Part shown: piece by piece, positions 40,857 through 48,727 of the stretch
Numbering within the stretch: the first letter of the stretch is position 1
Layout: each line of letters opens with the position of its first letter
Assembly: GCA_017397895.1 (NCBI GenBank)
Contig: JAFQHP010000037.1
Coordinates: forward strand, 1 to 50,722
Length of the DNA stretch: 50,722 nucleotides
Source: Clostridia bacterium
GTDB lineage: Bacteria; Bacillota; Clostridia; Christensenellales; Aristaeellaceae
Direction: 5' to 3'
The notes under the pieces: generated by a model
What the model saw: the letters and a program-made list of their open reading frames with translations, nothing else
Databases searched by the model: none
Told to the model about the DNA's origin: nothing
Program-made: the position numbers and the translations under genes

Positions 40857-41156
40857 TTATTTTTTCACAATACGCCAGCCCAGGGACAAAATGATCTTCA
40901 GCGTTTCCATGGAGGTATTGCGGTCGTAGGCTTTTTCCCCTTCCGTCAGCTCCTCATAGGGCACCAGGTCCGGGTGCAGCTTGTTTTCGCTGTCCAGCTT
41001 TTCCCCATAGCGCCAGCCGTCGCTGATCCGCTGCCGGGCCCACACCTCATGGATATTTTTCGCCAGGTATTCTCCCAGCTCCGTCAATTCCTCCGGCACC
41101 TCAACGGCGGAAGTATCAATGGGCCGGGGGACATATGCCTGCTTTTTTTCACACAT
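40857..41156 (-). CDS. Free-standing RyR-domain protein
   Basis: This 99-residue protein consists almost wholly of one RyR domain (the repeat first found in ryanodine receptors). The signature is clear: YVPRPIDTSAVEVPEEL, NIHEVWARQRISDGWRYG (about 34-51), HPDLVPYEELTEGEKAYDR and a final helix LKIILSLGWRI. Bacterial RyR domains are often tied to Rossmann/TrkA-N proteins and have been proposed to sense small ligands. GAGGTG is 7 nt before the ATG. It is co-transcribed with the membrane protein whose C-terminus appears to be a degenerate copy of the same domain. Confidence 0.9.
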   Translation of the reverse strand: MCEKKQAYVPRPIDTSAVEVPEELTELGEYLAKNIHEVWARQRISDGWRYGEKLDSENKLHPDLVPYEELTEGEKAYDRNTSMETLKIILSLGWRIVKK

Positions 41157-41207
41157 GTTTCAGCACCTCTGCTTTGCTTTTTCGTTTATTCCAAACGGTC
41201 TTTTATC

Positions 41208-41236
41208 ATTTTATCACACACTTCGCCGCATTTCAA
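41208..41236 (-). promoter_or_regulatory. Promoter of the RyR operon
   Basis: TTGAAA (41231-41236, minus strand) and TAAAAT (41208-41213) are 17 bp apart, 51 bp before the start codon. Confidence 0.65.
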
Positions 41237-41304
41237 CCGACACCGCTCATGCCGAATACTGCACGGCTTTCAAAGCGCGGCAAACTTCATCGGCCGTTCC
41301 GTAT

Positions 41305-41979
41305 TCACTCAAACTGCATCACCCCTAGCCGGGTCAGAAGCGCCCAGTCCGCCGAATCTCCGGGGGGCAGGCCAAAGTGTTCCCGGGCTGCAATGACGGC
41401 TTGCTTTGTATTTTCGCCAAATACCCCGTCCGGCCAGCCGGAAAGAAAGCTGTGGCTGATAAGCCGCAGCTGCATTTCCTTCACATCGCTGCCCCGGCTG
41501 CCGGGGGTGAGGGTACGAAGCCCGTTGGTAAAAGCGCCGTAGGGCCCGCCGTCAATCACCACCTTCGTGCCCCAGCCCGCCAGCGTGTACAGTTTTTCCG
41601 CATCCCGCACATACATCCGGATGCACCCATGGCTGAAATTACCGCCGATGGAGGCAGGCCGGTTGGTGCCGTGGATGCCGAAATCCCCAAAGGGTACATT
41701 CAGCCCCATGAACCGGGTGCCAAAGCCGGAAAGCTCCGTCACATAGCGGCGGTTGATACGGAAAATGCCCACAGGCGTGGGGGTATCCCGGGCCCCGGCG
41801 GCAATGGGGAAATGGATCAGCTCCCGGCCGTTTTCATACACCGTCAGCCGCATCCGGTCCAACTCCACAAAAACGATCCGCTCCGCCGCCCCACCGGAAA
41901 CGGATTGATCCGGCACCTTTCCGGTGCAGCCGGCCAGGCACAGAACCGCCGCCGCCAGCCAGCAAATTTTCCGTCGCAT
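41305..41979 (-). CDS. L,D-transpeptidase lipoprotein with peptidoglycan-binding domain
   Basis: This 224-residue lipoprotein (lipobox CLAGC) would make 3-3 peptide crosslinks in peptidoglycan or attach proteins to it. The YkuD domain has HGTNRPASIGGNFSHGCIRM (about 107-126), with the catalytic Cys in SHGCIRM. A C-terminal peptidoglycan-binding domain covers about 165-215 (GSRGSDVKEMQLRL, DGVFGENTKQAV). The order catalytic then binding domain is less usual than the reverse. GGGAGG is 8 nt before ATG at 41979; an upstream GTG at 41997 would spoil the lipoprotein signal. Confidence 0.92.
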   Translation of the reverse strand: MRRKICWLAAAVLCLAGCTGKVPDQSVSGGAAERIVFVELDRMRLTVYENGRELIHFPIAAGARDTPTPVGIFRINRRYVTELSGFGTRFMGLNVPFGDFGIHGTNRPASIGGNFSHGCIRMYVRDAEKLYTLAGWGTKVVIDGGPYGAFTNGLRTLTPGSRGSDVKEMQLRLISHSFLSGWPDGVFGENTKQAVIAAREHFGLPPGDSADWALLTRLGVMQFE

Positions 41980-42028
41980 ACTTATGCCCTCCCCCATCCA
42001 GCCTATGAAAGAGGAAAAAAGGATATGA

Positions 42029-42061
42029 AAAAAGCTGCCCGGCCTTTGCCGAAGCAGCTGT
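42029..42061 (-). terminator. Terminator of degV
   Basis: AGCTGC and GCAGCT arms (42033-42038 and 42054-42059) enclose an inner CGGC/GCCG stem. A T-run follows on the minus strand. Confidence 0.85.
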
Positions 42062-42078
42062 ATTTTTGGGGTGAAAAA

Positions 42079-42966
42079 TCAGTCCTTGCGTTCTTCACCC
42101 CAGAAGAACAGGGCCACAGTGCCGGGGCCGGTGTGGCTGCCGATGGTGGTGCCGATATCGTTGATGAGCACATGGCCCTTGAGGTTGCGGAAGGTGCCTT
42201 CCACCAGATCCGCCACCTTCCTGGCGTCCTCATAGCAATCGGAATGGCTGATGTAGCACTTGCCGTCGTAGAGGATGCCGTCCCGGGCATACTTTTCCAT
42301 CATTTCCACAATGCGGAAGATCACCTTTTTCTTGGTGCGCACCTTTTCCCGGGGCACCAGCTTGCCTTCGTCGCTCACGTTCAGCAGGGGGCAGATCTGC
42401 AGCATGGTGCCGAAGAAGCCGCTGGTCTTGGAAATGCGGCCGCCCTTCACGTAGAAGGTCAGGTCGGTGGAGAAAAACCAGTGATGCATATTCAGCTTGT
42501 TTTCCTCCAGCCAATGGTACAGCTGGTCAATATCCATACCCTCATCCCGCTTGTCGCACAGGGTATCCATCAAAAGGCCGAAGCCGGAGGAAGCCGCCAG
42601 GCTGTCCACCACATAGATTTTCCGGTCCGGATACTGTTCACACAGTTCCATCTGGGCCATGTGGGCACTGCTGCAGGAGCCGGAAAGGCCACCGGACAGG
42701 CTGACGTGCAGAATATCCTTCCCCGCTTCCAGGAAAGGGGTGAAGAAGGTCACATATTCTTCCTTGTTCACCTGGCTGGTTTTGGTTTCGGCGCCGTCCC
42801 GCATGGCCTGATAGAATTCCGGAAAGGGAATGGACTGGCCCAGGTCATCGGGATAGGTGGTATCGTTCAGGGAAAAATGGAAGGGGATATAATGGATGTT
42901 CCGCTCAGCAAAATGGGCAGCGCTCAGATCGGCAGTGGAACAGCAGCTGATGATAAATTCGCTCAT
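42079..42966 (-). CDS. DegV family fatty-acid-binding protein
   Basis: DegV proteins bind fatty acids and, as FakB-type subunits, present them to the FakA kinase for phosphorylation. The 295-residue sequence has the family pattern: LHVSLSGGLSGSCSSA (about 86-101), DSLAASSGFGLLMD, FYVKGGRISKTSG and the C-terminal SHTGPGTVALFF. No fakA is in the window. AAAGGAG is 6 nt before the ATG. It is transcribed alone from its own promoter. Confidence 0.93.
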   Translation of the reverse strand: MSEFIISCCSTADLSAAHFAERNIHYIPFHFSLNDTTYPDDLGQSIPFPEFYQAMRDGAETKTSQVNKEEYVTFFTPFLEAGKDILHVSLSGGLSGSCSSAHMAQMELCEQYPDRKIYVVDSLAASSGFGLLMDTLCDKRDEGMDIDQLYHWLEENKLNMHHWFFSTDLTFYVKGGRISKTSGFFGTMLQICPLLNVSDEGKLVPREKVRTKKKVIFRIVEMMEKYARDGILYDGKCYISHSDCYEDARKVADLVEGTFRNLKGHVLINDIGTTIGSHTGPGTVALFFWGEERKD

Positions 42967-43021
42967 AACATACTCCTTTGACGTTTTTCACAGTCGGGTT
43001 AGCGGCTGCAAACCGGGGTTT

Positions 43022-43050
43022 ATTTTACCATTCTTTTTCCACATTTGCAA
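43022..43050 (-). promoter_or_regulatory. Promoter of degV
   Basis: TTGCAA (43045-43050, minus strand) and TAAAAT (43022-43027) are 17 bp apart. Confidence 0.65.
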
Positions 43051-43052
43051 GC

Positions 43053-43079
43053 AAAAAGGGGCTGCATGCCCCTCTACGC
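43053..43079 (-). terminator. Terminator of the YugP-type protease gene
   Basis: AGGGGC (43057-43062) and GCCCCT (43068-43073) flank TGCAT. On the minus strand TTTTG follows. A second hairpin, ATTCTAC/GTAGAAT at 43093-43111, lies closer to the stop codon but has no T-run. Confidence 0.75.
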
Positions 43080-43130
43080 TTTTTTCCGCAGCATTCTACC
43101 GGCAGTAGAATACAAGGTTTTTCAATGGGT

Positions 43131-43811
43131 TCAGTCCCTGTGCCGGTTCAGGATGGAAAGGAGGCGCACCAGTTGCAGCAGGGCCGAAACAAAGGAAGCC
43201 ACATAGGTCAGCGCCGCGGCGTTCAGCACCTTTTTCACGCCGGTTTCTTCCTCCTGGGTCAAAAAGCCCCCTGCGTTCAGCATGGCCACCGCCCGGCGGC
43301 TGGCGTCAAATTCCACAGGCAGCGTCACCAGGGAAAACAATACTACCATGGCAAAGGCAATGATCCCCACATACATCAGCGCCTCAAAGGAAAACAGGAT
43401 ACCCGCCAGAAAAATGGGCCAGGCCAGGTTGGAGCCGATATTCACCACCGGCACCATGATGGACCTGAGGGCCAGGAAGGGATAGTTCTGGGCCTTTTGC
43501 AGGGCATGGCCCGCTTCATGGGCGGCAATGCCCAGGGCCGCAATGCTGCTGGAGCCATACACCCCCTGGGACAGGCGCAGGGTGTTGGAGGAGGGATCGT
43601 AATGGTCGGTCAGGGTGCCGTTTGTTTGCTGGATGGCCACGTCCCCGGCACCCTGCTGCTGCAACAGCCGGGCCACGGCATTTTCCGCCGTGACGCCTGC
43701 ACGGGTGGTGTATTTGGAATATTTGGCATAGGCGCTTTTCACCCGGGCCTGGGCCCACAGGCCAAGCAGCAGCCCGGGGATGACCCACAGGATGGTAGAA
43801 TCAAAATACAT
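43131..43811 (-). CDS. Zinc metallopeptidase of the YugP family
   Basis: This 226-residue membrane protein has a hydrophobic N-terminal helix, the zinc-binding motif AAHEAGHALQKAQ (about 103-115) and three further helices. The YugP family is widespread in Firmicutes and of unknown substrate. FDSTILWVIPGLLLGLWAQ and VEFDASRRAVAML are typical. The start at 43811 has AAAGGAG 8 nt upstream; the frame is open a few codons further but without a site. A TGG-TATAAT extended -10 element lies at 43859-43864. Confidence 0.92.
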   Translation of the reverse strand: MYFDSTILWVIPGLLLGLWAQARVKSAYAKYSKYTTRAGVTAENAVARLLQQQGAGDVAIQQTNGTLTDHYDPSSNTLRLSQGVYGSSSIAALGIAAHEAGHALQKAQNYPFLALRSIMVPVVNIGSNLAWPIFLAGILFSFEALMYVGIIAFAMVVLFSLVTLPVEFDASRRAVAMLNAGGFLTQEEETGVKKVLNAAALTYVASFVSALLQLVRLLSILNRHRD

Positions 43812-43858
43812 CAAGGAATCTCCTTTCATCAATGTACAGGGCGCACCGGCCCATCTCT

Positions 43859-43864
43859 ATTATA
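43859..43864 (-). promoter_or_regulatory. Extended -10 promoter of the YugP-type gene
   Basis: TATAAT on the minus strand preceded by TGG gives an extended -10. No good -35 is visible. Confidence 0.6.
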
Positions 43865-44011
43865 CCACATTTCCCTGAAAAAGTATAACCAAACCATGGC
43901 AAAAAATGGGTCGTTTCCATCCCCGCCCGGATTTATGTGCATCCGGCGCTCATTATGGCCCTCTTCTGCCTCCGCATGGCACAAAAATGCACATTCCGCC
44001 CCCCGCAGACC

Positions 44012-44040
44012 TTGACAGCAGGGATTGCTTTTGCTATACT
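44012..44040 (+). promoter_or_regulatory. Promoter of the XRE/sigma-like pair
   Basis: A perfect TTGACA (44012-44017) and TATACT (44035-44040) are 17 bp apart, 51 bp before the start codon. Confidence 0.8.
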
Positions 44041-44091
44041 GCAAACGAAAACAGGAACACTTGTTCGCATTAAAAAAAGGAGGAGGATCAC

Positions 44092-44316
44092 ATGCGAACC
44101 CATTGTATTTATGCCCAGGTGATGGTGCAGATGTTTATGCGGGGCTGGAATATGCGGCAGCTGGCGGAGGAGACGGATATTTCCTATGTATCCCTGCGGC
44201 GGAAGCTGCGGGGGGAAAGCCCCTTCACGCTGGAGGAGGCCTTTGCCGTGCGGGATGCGCTGCAGGTGGAACTGAGCCTGGATGCGCTCTTTGAAAAGCG
44301 GAGGATGGCAGGCTGA
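44092..44316 (+). CDS. Small XRE-type helix-turn-helix protein
   Basis: This 74-residue protein is little more than a lambda-repressor-type HTH: GWNMRQLAEETDISYVSLRRKLRGESPFTLEEAFAVRDAL (about 18-57). Such proteins are usually DNA-binding regulators in phages or mobile elements. GGAGGAGG precedes the ATG. Its stop overlaps the next start as TGATG, so the pair is co-translated. No other phage gene is nearby, which suggests a captured or remnant regulatory module. Confidence 0.8.
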   Translation: MRTHCIYAQVMVQMFMRGWNMRQLAEETDISYVSLRRKLRGESPFTLEEAFAVRDALQVELSLDALFEKRRMAG

Positions 44317-44783
44317 TGGAGGAATTGCAGGCCTTTGCCCTGTCCCCGGCAGGCATGGCACAGGCGGAAGCCTTTCTTTCCCGCAATGCCGCCATTGAAA
44401 ACCATCTGATGCTTTCCCACGCCCGGATGGACCGGCTGCGGGAGCAGAAAAAGCTATTAGAAAAGGACGGCGGCAATCACCCGGAAAAGCAGCAGCTTCT
44501 GCAAAAAATGCACCGGATGGAAAAGGAAATCCTGCGGGATTTGCAGCGGCTGCTTTCCACAGAAGCGGAAATAGCAAACACCGTCCGCAGCCTTCCTGAC
44601 GAAAATTTGCGGACGGTGCTGGAAATGCGGTATCTGCACCATGTGCAATACTACGCCATTGCGGAAAAGATGCACATGGATGAAAGGCATGTGTACCGGC
44701 TGCGGAAAAAAGCACTGCAGCAGGCGGCCATGATCCTGGCCATGGCGGGAAAAATCACAGCCGGACAGGATGCAGGCAATTGA
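44316..44783 (+). CDS. Sigma-70 region 4-like protein (phage ArpU/DUF1492-like)
   Basis: This 155-residue protein has a coiled-coil-prone, charged middle (about 35-85: RMDRLREQKKLLEK and MHRMEKEILRDLQRL). A C-terminal helix-turn-helix of sigma region 4 type follows (about 95-140): NLRTVLEMRYLHHVQYYAIAEKMHMDERHVYRLRKKAL. This layout is typical of phage-encoded late-gene activators rather than full sigma factors, as region 2 is absent. Its 3' end overlaps the convergent sugar kinase gene by 29 bp. The target is unknown. Confidence 0.75.
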   Translation: MEELQAFALSPAGMAQAEAFLSRNAAIENHLMLSHARMDRLREQKKLLEKDGGNHPEKQQLLQKMHRMEKEILRDLQRLLSTEAEIANTVRSLPDENLRTVLEMRYLHHVQYYAIAEKMHMDERHVYRLRKKALQQAAMILAMAGKITAGQDAGN

Positions 44784-45675
44784 GCAGGGACAGGGTATCC
44801 TCCCGGGTGCAAAGCAGGGTGCCCGGCCGCATGACGGAGGCATTGGCGGCAGCGGAAGCAAACCGAAGCGCTTCCCCGGGCGCATCCCCCCGGCTGAGGG
44901 CGCAAAGCAATCCCCCAAGCAGGCTGTCCCCCGCCCCCTGGGTACCCTTCACCTCCACATCTGCCGCCGGGCAAAAGAAGGCTGCATCCTTTGTGGACAA
45001 AAGCGCCCCCTCGCCCCCCATGGACAGGCAGATCATCCCCACGCCCTTTTCATGATACCCTTTGCACAGGGACATAAGAGCCGGGACGGAAGCATCCCGG
45101 GTGCCCGTCAGGGCCAGAAACTCCGGCAGATTGGGCTTGATAAGGGAGGGGGCCTTTTCAATGGCTATCTCCAGCGCCTCCCCGTCGCAGTCCACCGCCG
45201 CAAAGCAGCCCTTTTTCTTCAGCTTTTCCGTGAGGCGGGCATACATGTTTTTCGGCGCGCCGTTTGGCAGGCTGCCGGACAGGGCCACATAATCCCCTTC
45301 CCGGCACATTTCCAGCAGCATATTTTCCATCTCATTCAGGGTGCTCTCCGGAAGGGGAGCGCCTTTTTCGTTGATTTCCACCGTGCGGCCGCCGGCTTCC
45401 CTGATTTTCAGGTTCACCCGCATTTCCCCGGGCACCGGGTACAAAAGGCTCTTTACCCCTTCCTTTTCCATGGCCTTCTGAACGGGGCTGCCGTCAAAAT
45501 CAAAGCCCGTCAGGTTCACCTTGCCCCCCAGGGTATTCACCACCCGGGCCACGTTCACCCCCTTGCCCCCCACGTCCTTGCGGCTGAGGGTCACGCGGTT
45601 TGGCTGGTCCAGGTCTATTTTATCAATGGACAGGCTTTTGTCCATGCAAGGGTTCAGAGAAAGGGAAATTATCAT
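44755..45675 (-). CDS. PfkB family sugar kinase (1-phosphofructokinase type)
   Basis: This 306-residue kinase most likely phosphorylates fructose-1-phosphate to the 1,6-bisphosphate; tagatose-6-phosphate kinase is the main alternative. It has the N-terminal LNPCMDK and GGKGVNVARV (about 36-45) and the C-terminal GTQGAGDSLLGGLL with the catalytic Asp. Three in-frame ATG codons follow GGAGG; the third (45675) lies at 8 nt and gives the usual N-terminus MIISLSLNP. No fructose PTS gene is in the window. It is divergent from the ABC importer operon, so it might phosphorylate the sugar that operon imports. Confidence 0.87.
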   Translation of the reverse strand: MIISLSLNPCMDKSLSIDKIDLDQPNRVTLSRKDVGGKGVNVARVVNTLGGKVNLTGFDFDGSPVQKAMEKEGVKSLLYPVPGEMRVNLKIREAGGRTVEINEKGAPLPESTLNEMENMLLEMCREGDYVALSGSLPNGAPKNMYARLTEKLKKKGCFAAVDCDGEALEIAIEKAPSLIKPNLPEFLALTGTRDASVPALMSLCKGYHEKGVGMICLSMGGEGALLSTKDAAFFCPAADVEVKGTQGAGDSLLGGLLCALSRGDAPGEALRFASAAANASVMRPGTLLCTREDTLSLLNCLHPVRL

Positions 45676-45695
45676 CATCATCGCCTCCGGTTTTT

Positions 45696-45724
45696 ATCAT
45701 ACCATTTTCCCGCTTCCAAGGCAA
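45696..45724 (-). promoter_or_regulatory. Promoter of the PfkB gene
   Basis: TTGCCT (45719-45724, minus strand) and TATGAT (45696-45701) are 17 bp apart. Confidence 0.6.
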
Positions 45725-45742
45725 TGAAAAGCTTTCCGCCGA

Positions 45743-45771
45743 TTGACTTTCCCCCGTATTTGCCCTACAAT
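45743..45771 (+). promoter_or_regulatory. Promoter of the ABC importer operon
   Basis: TTGACT (45743-45748) and TACAAT (45766-45771) are 17 bp apart, 52 bp before the ATPase start. Confidence 0.7.
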
Positions 45772-45823
45772 AACAATAGGTAACTTTGCCCAATCTCAAT
45801 TGACGAAAAGAAGGGAAATGCGT

Positions 45824-46924
45824 ATGAAAATCCGTCTGGAAAACCTGACGAAAAAATTCCCCAACCGCAATAAAAAGCACGGCGAATACGTGATCGCCGT
45901 CAATGACTTCGATTTTGAAATCCCCTCCGGCAAGCTGATTGGCCTGCTGGGCCCCTCCGGCTGCGGCAAATCCACCACGCTGAACCTGATTTCCGGCCTG
46001 GAAACCCCGACCGAAGGCAAAATTTTCTTCGGGGAGGACGACGTGACCCACCTGCCCCCGGAAAACAGGGGCGTGGGCCTGGTGTTCCAGAATTACGCCC
46101 TCTACCCCCACCTGACCGTGCAGCAGAACATCATGTTCCCTTTGCAGAACCTGCGGGGCAAGGACAAGCTGAGCAAAGACGAAATGAAGCGCCGGGCCCT
46201 GGAAGCGGCCAAACTGGTGCAGATCGACACCCTGATGGAGCGCAAGCCCTCCGAGCTTTCCGGCGGCCAGCAGCAGCGGGTGGCCATTGCCCGGGCGCTG
46301 GTGAAAATGCCAAGGGTGCTGCTGCTGGATGAACCTTTGTCCAACCTGGACGCCCGGCTGCGTTTGCAAACCCGGGAAGAAATCCGCCGCATCCAAAAGG
46401 CCACCGGCATCACCACCATCTTCGTCACCCATGACCAGGACGAAGCCATGTCCATCTCCGATCAGATTGTGGTGATGAAGGACGGCGTGGTGCACCAGAT
46501 CGGCAAGCCCCAGGAGGTGTACGACCACCCTACCAACCTGTTTGTGGCCACCTTCCTTGGCACCCCCTCCATCAATGTGTTCCGGGCCAGGGTGCAGGGA
46601 GAAAAGCTGTATATCGGCGAAGAAAATGTGCTTGCCACCCCCGGCATCCAGGACCGGGATGTCATCTGTGCCATCCGGCCGGAAGGGTTCCTGCTGGATC
46701 AGGAGGGTCCATTCACCCTGGGGCTGGACCGGGTGGAGATCATGGGCCGGGATACCTCCGTGGTGTGCACCCATGAGGCTGCCGTGTCGGAAGTATTGCG
46801 GGCCATCGTGCGCACCGACAGCCTGGTGGACGAAGAAAAGAACACCGTCCGCTTCTCCCTGCTGCCCCGGAAGGTGCACCTGTTTGACCCCGAAACGGAA
46901 GAAGACCTGCCCTTCGAAGTGTAA
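45824..46924 (+). CDS. Carbohydrate ABC transporter ATP-binding protein (UgpC/MsmX family)
   Basis: This 366-residue ATPase drives a CUT1-type importer. Motifs: Walker A GPSGCGKST (about 41-49), Q-loop FQNYALYPH, signature LSGGQQQRV, Walker B RVLLLDEP, D-loop SNLDARLR and the switch THDQDEA. The C-terminal 130 residues are a TOBE-type regulatory domain. The start at 45824 has GAAGGG at 8 nt; an ATG six bases earlier is too close to the site. Firmicute CUT1 operons often lack their own ATPase, so having it here suggests a dedicated unit. Confidence 0.93.
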   Translation: MKIRLENLTKKFPNRNKKHGEYVIAVNDFDFEIPSGKLIGLLGPSGCGKSTTLNLISGLETPTEGKIFFGEDDVTHLPPENRGVGLVFQNYALYPHLTVQQNIMFPLQNLRGKDKLSKDEMKRRALEAAKLVQIDTLMERKPSELSGGQQQRVAIARALVKMPRVLLLDEPLSNLDARLRLQTREEIRRIQKATGITTIFVTHDQDEAMSISDQIVVMKDGVVHQIGKPQEVYDHPTNLFVATFLGTPSINVFRARVQGEKLYIGEENVLATPGIQDRDVICAIRPEGFLLDQEGPFTLGLDRVEIMGRDTSVVCTHEAAVSEVLRAIVRTDSLVDEEKNTVRFSLLPRKVHLFDPETEEDLPFEV

Positions 46925-46944
46925 TTGGGAAAAGGAGAAACGGC

Positions 46945-47835
46945 ATGCTGAAAAAAAACCTGAAAGCCTGGCTGTATCTTTTGCCCGCCCTTTTGTTCCT
47001 GGGTGCGTTCATGGTGTACCCCCTCATCGACGTATTTGTCTATTCCCTGGAGGAAGGGTACAATTCCGCGTCCCAGACCTATCACGGCGTGGGCCTGTTC
47101 AATTACAGCTATGTGCTCCATGACCCCTACTTTCTGCAGGCGGTGAAAAACACCTTCATTCTGGTCATCATCACCGTGCCCCTGTCCACCATCCTGGCCC
47201 TGTTCATTTCCCTGGGCCTCAACAGCATCCAGCCCCTGCGCCACGCCTACCAGACCATCTACTTCCTGCCCTATGTGACCAACACATTGGCGGTAGGCCT
47301 GGTATTCATGGTGCTGTTCAAAAAAACGCCCTATTCCGAGGGCATGGTGAACCTGCTGATCAACTGGTTCGGCGGCCAGAGCGTGGATTTCATCGACGGG
47401 CCCTACTGGGCGAAAATGTTCGTGCTGTGCTTTTACACCATCTGGGTGGTGCTGCCCTTCAAGGTGCTCATCCTCACCAGTGCCCTGGCCTCTGTGGATG
47501 AGAATCTTTACAAAGCAGCCCGGCTGGACAATACCCCCAAGTGGCGTATGTTCACCCGGATCACCCTGCCCATGATCTCCCCCATGATTTTTTACCTGGT
47601 GATCACCGGCTTCATCGGCGCCTTCAAGGCCTACAGCGATGCCGTGGCCCTCTTCGGCACCGACCTCAACGCCGCCGGCATGAACACCATCGTGGGCTAT
47701 GTGTACGATATGCTCTATGGCAACAGCGGCGGCTATCCCTCCTTCGCTTCGGCGGCGGCGCTGATTTTGTTTGCAATCGTGCTCACCATCACCTGCATCA
47801 ATCTGCTCATCAGCAAAAAGCATGTGCATCACTGA
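46945..47835 (+). CDS. Carbohydrate ABC transporter permease (UgpA-like)
   Basis: This 296-residue protein has six predicted helices and the inner-membrane EAA motif ASVDENLYKAARLDNTPKWR followed by ITLPMISP (about 183-213). It forms the import channel with the next gene's product. AAAGGAG is 7 nt before the ATG, 20 bp after the ATPase gene. The Ugp/MalF-type family transports glycerol-3-phosphate or sugars; the sequence does not decide which. Confidence 0.92.
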   Translation: MLKKNLKAWLYLLPALLFLGAFMVYPLIDVFVYSLEEGYNSASQTYHGVGLFNYSYVLHDPYFLQAVKNTFILVIITVPLSTILALFISLGLNSIQPLRHAYQTIYFLPYVTNTLAVGLVFMVLFKKTPYSEGMVNLLINWFGGQSVDFIDGPYWAKMFVLCFYTIWVVLPFKVLILTSALASVDENLYKAARLDNTPKWRMFTRITLPMISPMIFYLVITGFIGAFKAYSDAVALFGTDLNAAGMNTIVGYVYDMLYGNSGGYPSFASAAALILFAIVLTITCINLLISKKHVHH

Positions 47836-47851
47836 GAAAGGGGGAAATGCA

Positions 47852-48727
47852 ATGCAGATGAATACGGACTATGCTAAAATTGAGCGCCGCTCCCTTTTCA
47901 GACGGCGCACGGGAAAGGCCGTCACCTATTTCCTGCTCACCTTGTGGGCCCTGATCGTGCTTTTCCCCTTCTACTGGATGCTGCTCACCTCCGTCAAAAG
48001 CTACGGCGCCTACAACGCCGAATATGTGCCGGCCTTCTTCACCCTCTCCCCCACCTTTGAAAACTACCACACGGCCTTCACCGCCGTGCCCCTGGCCCGG
48101 TACTTCACCAATACCCTCATCTTCACCCTGGTCACCACCGCCGTCATGCTGGTGGTGATCGTGCTGGCGGCCTTTGCCTTTGCAAGGCTTGAATTCAAGG
48201 GGAAGAACCTCCTTTTCACCCTGTTCCTTTCTTTGATGATGATCCCAACGGAACTGGTGGTCATTACCAATTTCCAGACCATCACCAACCTGGGGATGCG
48301 CAACACCTTCGCCGGCCTCATCCTCCCTTCCGTCACCTCTGTTTTCTACATTTACCTGTTGAAGGAAAATTTTGAGCAGATCCCGGAAGAGCTCTACAAG
48401 GCCGCCCAGGTGGACGGCACCGGGGATTTCAAGTATCTTCTGAAGGTGATGATCCCCATCAGCCAGCCCACCATCGTCACCATCGTCATCCTTAAAATCA
48501 TCGAATGCTGGAACAGCTACGTCTGGCCCCGGCTCATCACCGACGACCCCATGTACTTCCTGGTGTCCAACGGCATCCAGGAAATCCGGGAAAACGGCTT
48601 TGGCCGGGAAAACATCCCCGCCATGATGGCGGCCGTAGTGGTGATTTCCGTGCCGCTGATCGTGCTCTTCCTCATTTTCCGCAAGAAGGTCATGGCCGGC
48701 GTCAGCAGAGGAGGTACCAAAGGATGA
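47852..48727 (+). CDS. Carbohydrate ABC transporter permease (UgpE/MalG-like)
   Basis: This 291-residue protein is the second channel subunit, with about six helices and the EAA motif EQIPEELYKAAQVDGTGDFK followed by MIPISQP (about 182-211). AAAGGGGG is 7 nt before the chosen ATG; the frame is open upstream but overlaps the previous gene. Its stop overlaps the binding-protein start as ATGA. Confidence 0.92.
   Translation: MQMNTDYAKIERRSLFRRRTGKAVTYFLLTLWALIVLFPFYWMLLTSVKSYGAYNAEYVPAFFTLSPTFENYHTAFTAVPLARYFTNTLIFTLVTTAVMLVVIVLAAFAFARLEFKGKNLLFTLFLSLMMIPTELVVITNFQTITNLGMRNTFAGLILPSVTSVFYIYLLKENFEQIPEELYKAAQVDGTGDFKYLLKVMIPISQPTIVTIVILKIIECWNSYVWPRLITDDPMYFLVSNGIQEIRENGFGRENIPAMMAAVVVISVPLIVLFLIFRKKVMAGVSRGGTKG

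Noticed and set aside
43093..43111. ATTCTAC/GTAGAAT hairpin as terminator of the YugP-type gene
   Set aside because: No T-run follows on the minus strand; the hairpin at 43057-43073 fits better.
44092..44783. A prophage region
   Set aside because: Only two regulator-like genes are present, flanked by ordinary chromosomal genes; no integrase, capsid or lysis gene is visible.
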